A model generated the notes under the pieces. It saw nothing but the letters and a program-made list of their open reading frames with translations. It was not told the DNA's origin and ran no database searches. From Plecoglossus altivelis (Eukaryota > Chordata > Actinopteri > Osmeriformes > Plecoglossidae), in contig BROE01000001.1 in the NCBI GenBank assembly GCA_036571765.1, positions 9,695,518-9,759,517 on the forward strand: a stretch of 64,000 bases of DNA. The letters are read 5' to 3'. Within the stretch, counting starts at the first letter, position 1. Every line of letters begins with the position of its first letter. The position numbers were made by a program, and so were the translations under genes. This document shows, one piece after another, positions 25,909 to 36,951 of this stretch.

Positions 25909-27801
25909 GTGTGTTTCCATGATCGTATCTGTGCATTGGAAAAAGGAACGCAAATGCTGGAAACGTGTTGTTCACTGCTTGCCTATTTTTGCATACACAC
26001 GCTCGAGTATAATTTGGCAGTGTGTTGTTCGTAAAACCCTGTATTTCAGATGTTTATCAAAGGAGAAAACATTGGAAGTACTTGTGTTGAATCACTGCTG
26101 CAAGCAGGGTTGCACATCAGTCCTCCATACCCTCTCGCCGTTCAAAACAACCCAACATGAACAGAAAGGACATTCAAAATAACTGTTTGTTAGGACACTA
26201 CGGGTGATTTTTATGTTCCGCTTCTTAATACCCTGTCATTCCCATTTTTAAGAATGAAGTGTCCAGTTTACGTTTTTCATTTTAACGAAATTAGTTAAAG
26301 AAAGTGTCTGCGGAGGTTGGAAAAGTGAGTGGATGATATGATGTGAAAGACAGTTATCTGTCAGGGCAGCTTTCAGAAGTGCTCTCCCTAGACCCCACTT
26401 ATAACGCAGGCGTTCCCGTCGCAGCACAGTCCCACTAACCGGCTCGCTGAAAGCTTGCAAAACTACAGTGAGAGCACTTTGTAGAACATGTATACTTTTT
26501 TTAGGGGAGCGGTGACAAAACATTCTGTAAGGAATGGAATTGAGACATGGATACAGTAAACTTTTGCCTGATCTCTAAATTAAAAATACATTAAAAAAAC
26601 AATTATATACTTTAGATTTAGTTTAGCACTTTTATGCAAAGCACAAAAACAAACATCAAGTGTTTCGAGATACATTCAGAAAGCATATAATGTTGCGTGT
26701 AAAAACTCACGCACTAAGACCACTGTCGCATCGTTGAAGTCTCAGTTTTAGTTACAGCTAAATTATGATTTATATGTGTCGTGTTTTCATGACGTTTTCG
26801 CTGTTTTCTCCTCTTAAGGCACTGTATCTCCTAGGTGATTATCTAAAGCCGTAGATACGAATGCTGTCTTGTAGCTGTCATATGTCCATATGCCCTTGGG
26901 CTCCCTTCGCTGTGCTGCTGTCAGCATCATGGGGAGGAATCCTCTCGATGTCTCAAGCTTTTCCTGACGCAGAACAATTTGTGTGTGCATGTGTGCACTG
27001 TGTGGGTGTGTCGTTAACTATGAGGCATGTTAACAGATTTTCAGGAGGACCAGGCTGTATCCATAGACAATACTGACATTAACACATGCACACACACGCT
27101 CAAACATTGTGAACACGTTCACATACACAGTGCTTTATCCATGCCAAACCATGAGGCAAAGGTACTCCTTTGGTTCCAGGGCTGAATGTGTGATCAAAAT
27201 GAACCATGACCAAAACTGGAAACTGAACAAAGAAAGAGGCTCATTCTTACGTAGAAAACAGCCACAAGCTCAGACTAGGCGTGGGGTGAGATAAAGAGCA
27301 TGGTTTTACCACAGTGGCACAAGGAGGTGTTCTCTACTGTGCTGTAACTTACAGAGCCACTGTTTGGGATAAGAGGATTCAAGAGAGTAATGGGTTCAGG
27401 AGATAATCGGCTCCGTCAAAATAAAAGATTAAAGTCAAGTGATAGGTTATCTGTCTATGGATTTACGAGAGACACCGCATTGGCGGAGTATAGAAGTATA
27501 TATAGAGCGGTAGTAGTGATTTTTTTAATGCCATCTGGAGATTGATAATTATGTGTTTGTAAAGGAGTCAAATGGTACATGGGACCTGTCGTTCACACTC
27601 CTGTGATCTTATTTTACAACGTATGAACAAGGAAAAAATCTACCCGCGAAAGTCACTCTATAAAACACAGTTTAGGGCCCCAAAGGGGAAATCAATATAA
27701 CTCATGCATAATTGTATGCTTTACATTCCCTACGAGACCCAAGAATCTAAGTGTGTAATGTGTCAGTGTGGGTGCATGCTTGCATAAGAGAGAAGACAGA
27801 T

Positions 27802-27876
<75 letters not shown>

Positions 27877-28277
27877 TTGAGTGTGTGTATGTGTGTGCGT
27901 GCGCTGGTGTTGACAGTGTAAAAGCTGCTCTGCAGTCAACATCACAAATCTACCTGCTGTGCACAAGTCAGTTTATCACAAAGTACAGTGTAAAGAAAGA
28001 TGGCAGATAAAGCTATGTAAAGCAAACTAAAAACATTAGAAATCCAAACATCTGTAACTACCACAGTTAATCCATTAGTGTTCCTCACACTGCATGTCTC
28101 CCTCTGTTCATTTCTCTCTGTCTCTCTTTCTTTCTGTGTCTCTCTAACTCTCTCTCTCTCTCTCTCTAACTCTCTCTCTCTCTCTCTCTCTGTGTCTCTC
28201 TCTCTCTCTCTCTCTCTGTGTCTCTCTCTCGGTCTCACCCTCTCTCTCCCCTACTCTCTGTTTCCTATCTCTTTAAG
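25909..28277 (+). other. Gene A intron within EC3, with GT and CT microsatellites
   Basis: Contains a long uninterrupted GT array of about 71 bp (27805-27875) and a CT-rich tract (about 28096-28260) just before the acceptor. Otherwise unremarkable. Confidence 0.8.
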
Positions 28278-28531
28278 ACTCTTGACTATGAGGCCAAGAA
28301 GTCGTACACCTTCAAGGTGGAGGGATCGAATGATCACTTGGACCCTCGCTTCCTCCACCTCGGCCCCTTCAAGGACACCGCCTTAGTGAAGGTCACCGTG
28401 TTGGATGTGGACGAACCCCCCGTGTTCACCAAGACCTCCTACAGCATAGACGTGTACGAGGACACGCCCCCGGAGACCATCATTGGGTCGGTGACCGCCC
28501 AGGATCTGGACGCCAGCAGCAGCGCCGTGAG
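28278..28531 (+). CDS. Gene A coding exon 6: end of EC3, start of EC4 (254 nt)
   Basis: It encodes TLDYEAKKSYTFKVEGSN, then DPRFLHLGPFKDTALVKV, VLDVDEPPVF and the EC4 start SYSIDVYEDTPP. A CT-repeat tract of about 180 bp precedes the acceptor TTTAAG. The donor GTGAG/GTGAGA leaves phase 2. The length is identical to the gene B counterpart. Confidence 0.93.
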
Positions 28532-29594
28532 GTGAGAACAGTGAGGACGTCTGTCTTGTGGTCGTTTGTTATTCCTCCCAACTTTTTCACTCGCTGTTCA
28601 GTAAAGGTCTAAATACTTCAGCTTTTATAATGTCTGGATGCTTATGTAAGCCTATTTTTGTTCAACAAAACATTGTGTATGCTAATTGTACATCATGACA
28701 CAGTGTATACAGAGAGGTAAATGGCCATACTTGATTCAATGTACTGCATACAATCAACTGCCAAAAATAGAAAAGTCCATTGTACACTGTAGCAAGGTAA
28801 ACTGCTTCTGCATAACTTGGCTGTCTAGAGAGCCTCTAAACCCTGCTGTCTACATGCATCAGCACCTTGTAGTCACTGAAATGGAAAACCAGTTTGACCG
28901 CCAGTGACTTGGTGACAGTAACCACCACAGGCACACTTTTCATTTCCAGAGGAACCTTGTGCTATCTTTAGTTCCATTTTTGTCTTGAAACAATGTTGGG
29001 ATGTCCACTCTGTGGATGCTGTTTTATGTCCTCCCCTGTCACAGAAACACTTTGTGCTGTGGACTGCAAGTGTTGTTGCTCAGTTTTTGTGTGTGTGTCT
29101 GTGAATATTTGATGGCCTTGGTCTCCATAAGAAGCTCGTTTTAAATCACCTTTAAAAGCATGGCTGTCTCTGGCATTAGCTGATGAATATTTTAGACCGG
29201 ACCCTTTGTTATCGTTCTTTGGGGATACAAAAATCTTGTGTAAAACATCATCGAAAAAAAACTGAGCATGGTTATATTTGAGAGTGAACGTCTTTTCAAT
29301 CAACGAAAGCAAATGAAAACTTTCATGGTTGATGTAGCCTTTAAATCTTTCATAAAAGGGCTGGAATGATGCTCTGTGAGTTGGTAAGCACATTCATTAA
29401 ATATCAAGAACGCTCTTACAGGTTCTTACAAAGCTTACAACACACCCTGCTGTCCAACCTGCTTCATGTCAAAATATAGTATTCTGTACAACATATTGCA
29501 TGAATGTGTTAGTGTGTGTACAAAAGAACATGCACCTTGGCATGATTGTGACATCCACGGTGTCTAATAGTTGCTGTATGGTGTGTCCCTGCAG
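28532..29594 (+). other. Gene A intron within EC4
   Basis: About 1.06 kb of non-coding sequence with no notable repeat. Starts GTGAGA, ends CCCTGCAG. Confidence 0.75.
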
Positions 29595-29731
29595 GTACTC
29601 CATTGAGTGGCAGAGAGATTCCGACAGCAGCTTTGACATCGACACGGTGGAGGGCACCATCTTTACTAATGACCTACTGGACAGAGAGAGTGTCACCCAG
29701 CACAACATAACTGTGGTGGCCACTAAAGTTA
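29595..29731 (+). CDS. Gene A coding exon 7: EC4, second part (137 nt)
   Basis: The acceptor is CCCTGCAG. The peptide reads YSIEWQRDSDSSFDIDTVEG, then LLDRESVTQHNITVVATKV, with the LDRE motif and a possible N-glycosylation site (NIT). The donor is GTTA/GTAAGT, phase 1. Confidence 0.92.
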
Positions 29732-30220
29732 GTAAGTATAACAAGGGAGCAGTCTCAATTCTGTCATGTCCAGAGAATGTTGCATATACTCATGTTGCAA
29801 AACCAGTTCTTTGCGATTTGGTGCCATCTAGTGGATTTATTAGACTATTGCATTTTGTGTCTGTTTTATCCCCAAACGCAGCATAACAATATCACCTACA
29901 TTTAGGATTTTCCATTTTCACTGCTTTTTCTGTAGCTATGTTTTTATAGCTAACATAACATACTGCAAATAATTTCCCTCGGGAACAATAATGATACTTC
30001 ATCTCCTGTGGCGTCCTCATCAATTACAGTTGTGCTGGTTACTATTAAATCTTTTAAAAAAAAGAGAAACAGCGGCCCCAATTCTTGTCTGAACTTCCGT
30101 TAAATGTATTTATATACCAGAATAGATGGTTACCAGCGAAGATGTTCAGTCCTTCCCTATAATTTGTGCAGCAGTGGTGAAGTGTGTCCTTTAGTGTGGT
30201 ACTGTGTGTGCTCTCTGCAG
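29732..30220 (+). other. Gene A intron before EC4-EC5 exon
   Basis: 489 bp, GTAAGT to CTCTCTGCAG. Nothing else recognised. Confidence 0.75.
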
Positions 30221-30342
30221 ACAATCCTCTCCTGACCACCAAGGTGACGGTCACTGTCAACGTGCTGGATGTCAACGAGTTCCCTCCTGAATTGGCCTTA
30301 CCCTTTGACACCTTTGTGTGTGAAAACACCAAAGTGGGACAG
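30221..30342 (+). CDS. Gene A coding exon 8: EC4-EC5 boundary (122 nt), GC donor
   Basis: It encodes NNPLLTTKVTVTVNVLDVNE, then FPPELALPFDTFVCENTKVGQ. The EC4-EC5 linker reads DVNEF where gene B has DVNDN. The exon ends GGACAG/GCAAGT, a non-canonical GC donor that otherwise fits the consensus well. The next exon resumes in phase with VIQLIKAMDKD, so the GC junction is the correct one. Confidence 0.9.
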
Positions 30343-30572
30343 GCAAGTGCTGCACCACTGTAGCTCCAGAAGAACCATGACAAAGAAAACCAGAGAGAAT
30401 CACAAATATATACATATGTAGAGAGAGAACCATATGAATGGCTTGATTTGACCTTATTATGAGTTGAACCAAGTGACTGAAATGAATGAGGGAAAGAGTG
30501 ATTGATTGATTGATCGATCAGTCTAGCCTGTTGAAGCATCTCAGAGTGGCTCTGTGTCCATGGGCGCTACAG
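30343..30572 (+). other. Gene A GC-AG intron (230 bp)
   Basis: Begins GCAAGT directly after CAG and ends GCGCTACAG. Both flanking exons join in phase 0. Gene B has GT at the same position (CCAG/GTCAGA). GC-AG introns are a minor, U2-type class in vertebrates. Confidence 0.85.
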
Positions 30573-30687
30573 GTGATCCAGCTAATCAAGGCCATGGATA
30601 AAGACCTGCCCCCTGTTGGACAGAGGTTCTTTTTCAAGGCTCTTCGAGAGACAAGGAACAGGAACTTCACCATTCGAGACTTCGGAA
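30573..30687 (+). CDS. Gene A coding exon 9: EC5, first part (115 nt)
   Basis: The acceptor is GGCGCTACAG. The peptide is VIQLIKAMDKDLPPVGQRFF, then RNRNFTIRDFG, with a possible N-glycosylation site (NFT). I recall 118 nt as the usual length. Both genes here have 115, one codon shorter. The donor is GGAA/GTAAGA, phase 1. Confidence 0.9.
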
Positions 30688-32069
30688 GTAAGACGAGTAG
30701 ATCGAGTGGTAGGGAGGGGAGGGGAGACAAAGACAGCTTCAGAGAAATACAATATAAGTTTAGACCAGAATTGGACATGTAGAATGGGGAGTGAGAGAAA
30801 GACATACAGTAAGAATGGCAGATGTGGAAAGAAAAATGATCACAAAAAAACATGGGTGGGACATTGTGAACGGTTTATCCTTAGAGGGTATTTGCATGAA
30901 GTGACACATCTAGACGTCAACATTATTGTCAATGACAGCGATGTGATGTACAATTCAAGACAATGCGAACTAAGCTGCTAATGTTTCACAGCCTGCTAGC
31001 TACGGCCAGCACATTCAAAAGCTCTGTACGGATAGCTTAGTCTATAATTCTGTGTTGTGACTCACTTGGCGCGGCTCTAGCCTCCAAAAATATCTACAGT
31101 ACACTAACAATGAACTGTTCTCAGTGAACACACATTGTGCCTATCAGTCTTTTTCTCCATGGGCCTTTATTCTACCATCTATGTGCCCCTGCCTCTGTCT
31201 ATAATATAAATACATTGTCTTTATCTCTGCTACCTCTCTCTCTCTCTCTGTATACTCTTCCTGCCTCTGTTGCTACCTCTCTTCCTCTGCTTCCTCTACC
31301 CACGTGTCTGCTTTCTACCTTCATCTTTGCCCTCAGCTTTCGCTCTGCCACATCTGTTTTTAACTCTGCAACTGCATCATATTTCTCTGTCGGTCGGTTC
31401 TGTACCCTATCTACCTCTGCCTCAGTTACCTCCAGCTCCCTAGTTGGTACCTCTGCCTCAGTTACCTCCACCTACCTATCTGCTACCTCTGCCTCTACTT
31501 CTTCCTCGTTTTTTTTTTTTTTTTCACGACTCCGCTACCTCTGTTTCTGCCTTTCAGCAGGTTAGCTTTAACGTCAGATCTGATTCACAGAGACAGGGCT
31601 GCGTTAGCCGGCAGGATAGCAAGCTCAAGGTGCTCTAATGGCCTTGAGCTTGTCAGGGCAGATCTCTGTCCAGCCCGGCAGACACATACAACACAGTGTG
31701 ACAGACAGGCACCCTGCTCTCCCTGGAGGAGGGAGATGGATGCAGCCACAGACACCCTATAGGCGGAATCTATGTGTGTCTGGGTCTACCTCTCTACCGC
31801 TGCACACAGCACTGTCTGCAAAAACACGTCCTTTCTGCACTGTTGGTATTGTGCAGCCTGCTGTGTTCCACTAAGTTGATGCTGAACATCTACCCCTGCT
31901 GAGTTAAGCTTGTTTTAAAAAGCCATTTTGGGAAGAAAAGTGTCAGAGATGAGATCCCTTAAGAACGAAGCACGCAGCGAAAGTAATTTTCCTCAATATA
32001 AAATATCACGCGCACCATTAAAACCTCACATTTCGCATCCACCTTCGACGCCTTGTCTCCGTTTCCCAG
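30688..32069 (+). other. Gene A intron within EC5, pyrimidine-rich middle
   Basis: A degenerate CT-rich tandem array with TACCTCTGCCTCAGTTACCT-like units lies at about 31220-31530, followed by a run of about 17 T at 31509-31525. No exon seen. Confidence 0.75.
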
Positions 32070-32321
32070 ACAACACGGCAGGTGTGGTGACGCGGCGCGC
32101 GGGCTTCCAGAGGCGTGTCCAGAACGTGTACCACCTGCCAGTGGTGGTGGAAGACAGCGGTTACCCCGCCCAGAGCAGCACGGCCACCCTGACCATCCGC
32201 GTGTGCGCCTGCGAGCCCGACGGCTCCCTCCTCTCCTGCACGGCCGAGGCTGTCTTCCTGCCCATGGGTCTGAGCATGGGGGCGGTGATGGCCGTGCTGC
32301 TCTGCATGGTCATACTGCTGG
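32070..32321 (+). CDS. Gene A coding exon 10: EC5 end and most of the membrane helix (252 nt)
   Basis: The acceptor is TTTCCCAG. The peptide runs from NNTAGVVTRRAGFQRRVQNV through HLPVVVEDSGYP and the cysteine cluster CACEPDGSLLSC. The hydrophobic GAVMAVLLCMVILL segment begins the membrane helix. The four cysteines near the membrane are a classical cadherin feature. The donor is CTGG/GTGAGT, phase 1. GC content is high in this exon. Confidence 0.93.
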
Positions 32322-32777
32322 GTGAGTTACGCAAGAGGCCCAATGACTCAGGTGCTCCTGTCTGTGGGCCTCAGCACTGGGACACAGGGGGGACACATTC
32401 CTGATTTCAACGATGGAGTGCACTTTAGCTCAATGACATAAATGAATGAATGCAGGCATAACTGTAATAACATTCCATAATGTCTCAGAAATAGCCACAA
32501 CTTCAAGAGGCAATACAGTTTGCACAAATTACTGTATCAACTGAACAGTAGATGGCACTCACAGTCCAAGTTAAGACTTGCCATTGACTGGAGTATGATA
32601 AACAGCCCTCCAAACCCACGATGATCCTAGGTGCGGGGTGGGAGGATTCCAGACCACTTATCTTTCCACTTCCTTCCTTTTTTGCTGGAGTATAATCTTT
32701 CACAGTTGCATAACAGAGATTCAGAATCATCCGTCTACTTGCTTGCCTGCCGTCTGTCTGCCCTGTCTAACATCCAA

Positions 32778-32851
<74 letters not shown>

Positions 32852-33812
32852 TGTCTGTCTGTCTGTCTGTCTGTCACTTGGAGCGGAGAGGGAGATGAAA
32901 GGACGATGAAGCAGTCTTTCATCCTGCTGCCTGAGTACTGAACTGACTCAGTATAACAGACTGTGTGTGTGTCTGTGTGTGTGTGTGTGTCTGTGTGTGT
33001 GTGTGTGTCTGTGTGTGTGTGAGAGAGAAAGAAAGAGGAAGAGGAAGGCAGGTTAAGAAAGAGTGAGCGAGAGAGAGAGAGAGAGAAATAATGAATGAAA
33101 ATGTTTGTGCTTTTGTGTTAGCATGCAGCTACTTCACCTCCATGAGTGTTGATATGTTTGCGTTAGTGCTTTTGAATGTTTGCATGTGTTTGTGTGTAAA
33201 CACATGAAATGAGTGAGATGATAACTGTCCAAGTTTACATGCGTGCGTGCGTGCATGTGTATGTGTGTATAGACATGTGTGTGTCAGTATGTGCGTGTGC
33301 TTTGCTGCGTGTCAGTATGTGTGTGTACATGGGTGGATGTCAGACACAATGTGAGAAGTGGATCAGCGCTAGCCCTCAGGCTAGGATAGTTTGAACATGC
33401 CTGCTGTGAAGGAGAGTGTCTGAGGAACAGAAGAGATAAGCTGAGGACTCCTACACCCCCCTGTGTCTCCTGCTCCTCCCTGGCGGCCTGCTACCGGCTG
33501 CCTGGCGCTGACGGCCTGGTGTTGGCAGCCTGGTAGAGTGTCAGCCTTGGGGAATACTTAACAGAGAGTAGCATGGAACCAAGAAAAAGGCTTGTCATTG
33601 ACAGTCATCATTAGTTAGGGAAAAGTGTAGGTAAAAAGCTGGTGTAGGACTGTGTTTTTGTCTGTGTGAGAGCATGGCATTGCTAACATAACGGTGCGTC
33701 GTTGTGTGACACTTGTAACAAGGGCCGTGCATGTCTGTGTGTTGCGTTGGTAACAGGACAGGGCATGTTTGGGTGTTACACTGGTATCAGAACTGTGTTC
33801 CTTTTGTTGCAG
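32322..33812 (+). other. Gene A last intron with CCTG tetranucleotide array
   Basis: A (CCTG)n array of about 18 units lies at 32778-32849, passing directly into (TGTC)n to about 32875. GT/GTCT repeats at about 32961-33020 and a GA tract at 33023-33087 follow. Three imperfect copies of a segment ending in acceptor-like AACAAG, AACAG and ATCAG sit at 33695-33792, just before the true acceptor TTGTTGCAG. Confidence 0.8.
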
Positions 33813-34360
33813 CGATGGCGGTTCTCTACGGCAGCTTGAGGCAGCACAAGGAACGGGAGACTCTGATGTCATCCAAAGAGGACATCCGCGACAACGTGAT
33901 CCACTACGATGATGAAGGCGGCGGGGAGGAAGACACGCATGCCTTTGATATGGGCACCCTGCGCAACACCCACGTCGCCAAGGACAACGGCCTCCCAACC
34001 TTCTGTCACGTTGACACCAGACCTGGAGGGGAGGACAATGCAGAGGGTCCGTATCACAGCGAGAAGGCCAAGGCAGCCCCTCCCACAGGAAGCAGCAGCA
34101 ACGTTGACATGGTCAGGGACTACATCCAGCAACGCCTTGAGCAGACACACCTGGGTTACTCGGCCCCACCTTACGATTCGCTGGCCACGTACGCGTACGA
34201 GGGAGAGGGGTCAATAGCAGAGTCGCTGAGCTCCATTGAGTCATTGGCGGTGGATAATGGCGATCACTTGAAATCCCTGAGTGACTTTGGGCCATCCTTC
34301 AAGGATCTGGCTGGGATCTTTGACAGACTGGACCCTCAGACTGACCCGGAGCAGAGCTGA
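33813..34360 (+). CDS. Gene A terminal coding exon: membrane helix end and cytoplasmic tail
   Basis: It starts AMAVLYGSLRQHKERETLMS. The p120-catenin (juxtamembrane) core HYDDEGGGEED is intact near 33902-33937, followed by APPYDSLATYAYEGEGSIAE and SLSSIES. The last 30 or so residues, LSDFGPSFKDLAGIF and onward, replace the usual DWGPRFKKLADMYG-type segment. Trp is changed to Phe and Arg-Phe-Lys-Lys to Ser-Phe-Lys-Asp. The stop is TGA at 34358. Weaker or altered beta-catenin binding is an inference only. Confidence 0.92.
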
Positions 34361-34524
34361 AAACCTAGGCGTGTGTATGTGTGTGTGTATGTAGATATAC
34401 AGTGCGTGTGGATCTTAAGGGGTGTCAGAAATGTAATGTTTCTCTGCGTTCTTACACTTTTATAGACTTATTTCGTCTATTTGTTTGTTTTTCAAACCTG
34501 AGTGATTCTGAGTCTTCTGTTGGA

Positions 34525-34530
34525 ATTAAA
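34525..34530 (+). terminator. Gene A probable polyadenylation signal (ATTAAA)
   Basis: ATTAAA lies about 165 bp after the stop codon. About 20 bp later comes a GT-rich stretch (GATGGTTTTGTGTTCATTTG), the usual arrangement around a cleavage site. This would give a short 3' UTR. Longer alternative ends cannot be excluded. Confidence 0.55.
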
Positions 34531-35934
34531 GCAAGCCTTTAAGCAGCTTGTATGATGGTTTTGTGTTCATTTGTTTGAAGTTAATCAAAGCTTCATATAA
34601 TGCCTCAGGACCTGTGCATGTCCTCAAAAGTCAAAAGAGCCAGCATATGAATGCATTCTTACGAGAGGAATGTCAAACAGTAAGTATCTTCCTTGACATG
34701 CCGCTCCCCAACCAAATCCTTTAGTATTTTGTGAGAATTTAAAAACTACAGGAAGTTCCATGTTTTCCCCCTCCAGAACTGGCAGTCAGAAGGAAATGTC
34801 AAATGAGTCTTAAATGCCAAACAGTGAGTCATTTCTGTCTTCATTTTTGGGTGTACAGTGTAGGCTTTCAGTAGACGTAATGAACTGTACTGTACGGAGA
34901 CTTAGTCTTTTATCTAGTCCACCTTTGGAAGAGAGAGGTCATTTCGTTGTCCTTGTCCGTTCGATTAGTTCATGGCTCAATTGACCCAAATGTGCCCATA
35001 TTCATGTCAAATGACAGCTTCAACGGCATCGTATAGTATTCACTGTATGACTCAGGCCTTGTGGGAACAGCCTGTGAACTGCAACCAATCAACACCTTGA
35101 TCCAGTGTCGAGGGACTTGGATTAGATTAAGCAGATAAATCATTGTATGTACTGAGGTAGTCCCTATATTCACAGAGCAAATTCATGGAAAATCCAACTA
35201 CAGTAAGGGAGGAGAACTTAATGTCTGCCCTTGAAGAATCCTATCTCCTTTTCTCAGAAAGTTGGTGTAACCAAGAAACTAGAATATGACCCTCTCTGAT
35301 ATGCCTTTGCATGCCATGGCAGAACGCAGTAGGAGAATTAAAGTCCATTTTAACAGACGATTAAACAGTTCAACAGTATTTTGTTAATCCCGAGGACACG
35401 CCAAGATCAATCTCCCTACCTGCATCCAATCAATGCCTCCTTGAACCTTCCAGACTTAGCTTGATAGAAAATTGATTTTTACAGCTAGTCCGCCCGTCCC
35501 TCACATGAGCTAGTGTGCCTGTCTAATGTAACACAGCACTGGTAGTGGTGTCTGGAACAGTTTCTTGAAAAAAAAAAAAAAAAACCTCCCAGTGGCCATG
35601 GCTCTAATTGGTGTGCAGTAATCCTGTGAGTACAAGCACTGGTACAGTGATGCAGCATGGGTGAGCTTCAGAACCAGACAACGAGAGAAAAGTCAGTGAT
35701 ATTCTGGTTATTGATTGCCTGGTTAAATTGGAATCCACTCCCACTGTTTTCTGTCTGACCCAATTGATTGCGTTGGAGGAGAGTAGTGCAAGAGCAGGGA
35801 AGAGGGTGAATGTGTAAGTAATTGTGTGTGTGTGTGTGTGTGGATGTGGTGTGTTGTGTGTGTGTGTGTGCTGCTGGTGTGTGTGTGTGTGTGTGTTGTG
35901 GATGTGTGCGTGTGACACAGGGTAGGTGATAAGA
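34531..35934. other. Intergenic, no gene recognised
   Basis: Non-coding sequence with a run of A (about 35570-35584) and a GT-rich array (about 35824-35905, interrupted by GGATGTGGTGTGT-type words). Confidence 0.5.
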
Positions 35935-36469
35935 GGGGGGGGGCAGAGATGCAAGGGATATACAAAGAGAGATGTAGCTATGTAGAGTGGTGTGAGAGAG
36001 CAGGAGCAGAGGTGTGTCGTTAGGGAGATGGCACGAGGAAGGTCTGCCCTGTGTGTAGCCTGCATGTGTTGAGTGGGTGAGAGGGTGAGGGAGAGAGGTT
36101 GAGGGAGGGAGGCAGAGAGAATGAGAGAGGAGATATGCGAGAGACAGAGACGGAGCCCTCAGCAGAGAGCAGAGAAGCGGCATGTGTTTCTCCTTTCTCC
36201 TCGCCTCGCCTCCTCTCCCCGGCTTCTGTTCTCTGTCTCACGCTTGGGAGGTTTTCGTTCTCCTCTTTTTCCTTCTTCCCATATTGGAGGGTTTTCCCTT
36301 GGAGCTGTTTGCGACGGTGGGGGGGGGGGCAGAGATGCAGGGATATACAAAGAGAGACTGTAGCTATAGAGTGGGTGAGAGAGCAAGAGAGAGAGAGTGT
36401 GTGTTAGGGAGATGGCACGAGAAGAGTGCACCCTGTGTGTGCATGTGTGAGTGTGTGTGAGGGAGAGGA

Positions 36470-36520
<51 letters not shown>

Positions 36521-36691
36521 AGAGAGAGCCAGAGAGAGCAGGAGAAGCAGGCATGTGTTTTCTTCTCCTCGCCTCCCTCCTCCCCCGTGCTTCTGTTCCT
36601 CTGTCTCCACAGCATCTGGGAGGTTTTCGTTCTCCTCTTTTTCCTTCTTCCCATATTGGAGGGTTTTCCCTTGGAGCTGTTTGCGACGGTG
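35935..36691. repeat. Tandem duplication, two copies of about 372-385 bp
   Basis: Copy 1 (35935-36319) and copy 2 (36320-36691) both begin with a G-run then CAGAGATGCA and GGGATATACAAAGAGAGA, share TTAGGGAGATGGCACGAG, and end with a near-identical block of about 75 bp (GGGAGGTTTTCGTTCTCCTC ... GAGCTGTTTGCGACGGTG). The middle differs by GA-repeat expansion and deletions. It overlaps the 5' part of a candidate gene B leader exon. Confidence 0.85.
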
Positions 36692-36951
36692 TTCTGCTGG
36701 GGATGTGGCACGCAGCTGGCTCTCTGGAGTGACTGGAGATGAGGATCCACTTCTCCCGCTGACATCTGGGATACAACGGCTCTCTCGGTCTCTGCCTCTG
36801 TCTCGCACTCACTCACTCACTCACTCCCTCTGCCTCTACCTGCACCTCCGTTTCGGTGTCTTTCGGAATCTGCCCCTGTCTCCTGGGGGTCCCTTCACCT
36901 GAGCCATGAGCCTTTGAGCTGGAGCCCTGAGGTTTGCCTGAACACAAGCAG
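36692..36951 (+). promoter_or_regulatory. Candidate gene B 5' leader exon, donor at 36951/36952
   Basis: Purine-rich then CT-rich sequence ends AACACAAGCAG/GTATGTG, the same donor form as the gene A candidate leader. It lies 10 kb before the gene B ATG. The left boundary is unknown and transcription is unproven. Confidence 0.25.

Larger units (their letters stand above)
17965..34360 (+). other. Gene A: complete type II classical cadherin gene (coding span)
   Basis: Twelve coding exons join in phase into one reading frame of about 821 residues. Order: signal peptide (about 1-25), propeptide, RVKR cleavage site (63-66), mature start GWVWNQFF with the Trp2 and Trp4 typical of type II cadherins, five EC domains, a membrane segment (about 622-645), and a tail of about 175 residues carrying YDDEGGGEED (671-680). 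Calcium-binding motifs seen include LDRE, DADDPTYG, DVNDNPP and DVDEPP. The family mediates calcium-dependent cell adhesion and links through p120- and beta-catenin to actin. The tail (KEDIRDN, DTHAFDMGTLRN, APPYDSLATYAYEG) resembles the CDH6/7/9/10/19/20 group. CDH7 and CDH19 are neighbours in mammals, so a CDH7/19 relationship is possible but unproven. Oddities are an extra intron in EC1, a GC donor, DINDS in place of DxNDN, and a divergent C-terminus. Confidence 0.93.

Noticed and set aside
30343..30348. Gene A as a pseudogene because of the GC donor
   Set aside because: All exons stay open and in phase, the GC site fits the known GC-AG class, and a polyA signal follows the stop.
32631..32909. 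Frame with CLPACLPACLPA repeats
   Set aside because: Product of the CCTG tetranucleotide array in the last gene A intron.
36159..36816. 217- and 150-residue frames on the minus strand, Ser/Leu-rich
   Set aside because: They are shadows of the duplicated GA-rich block; overlapping long frames exist on both strands there.
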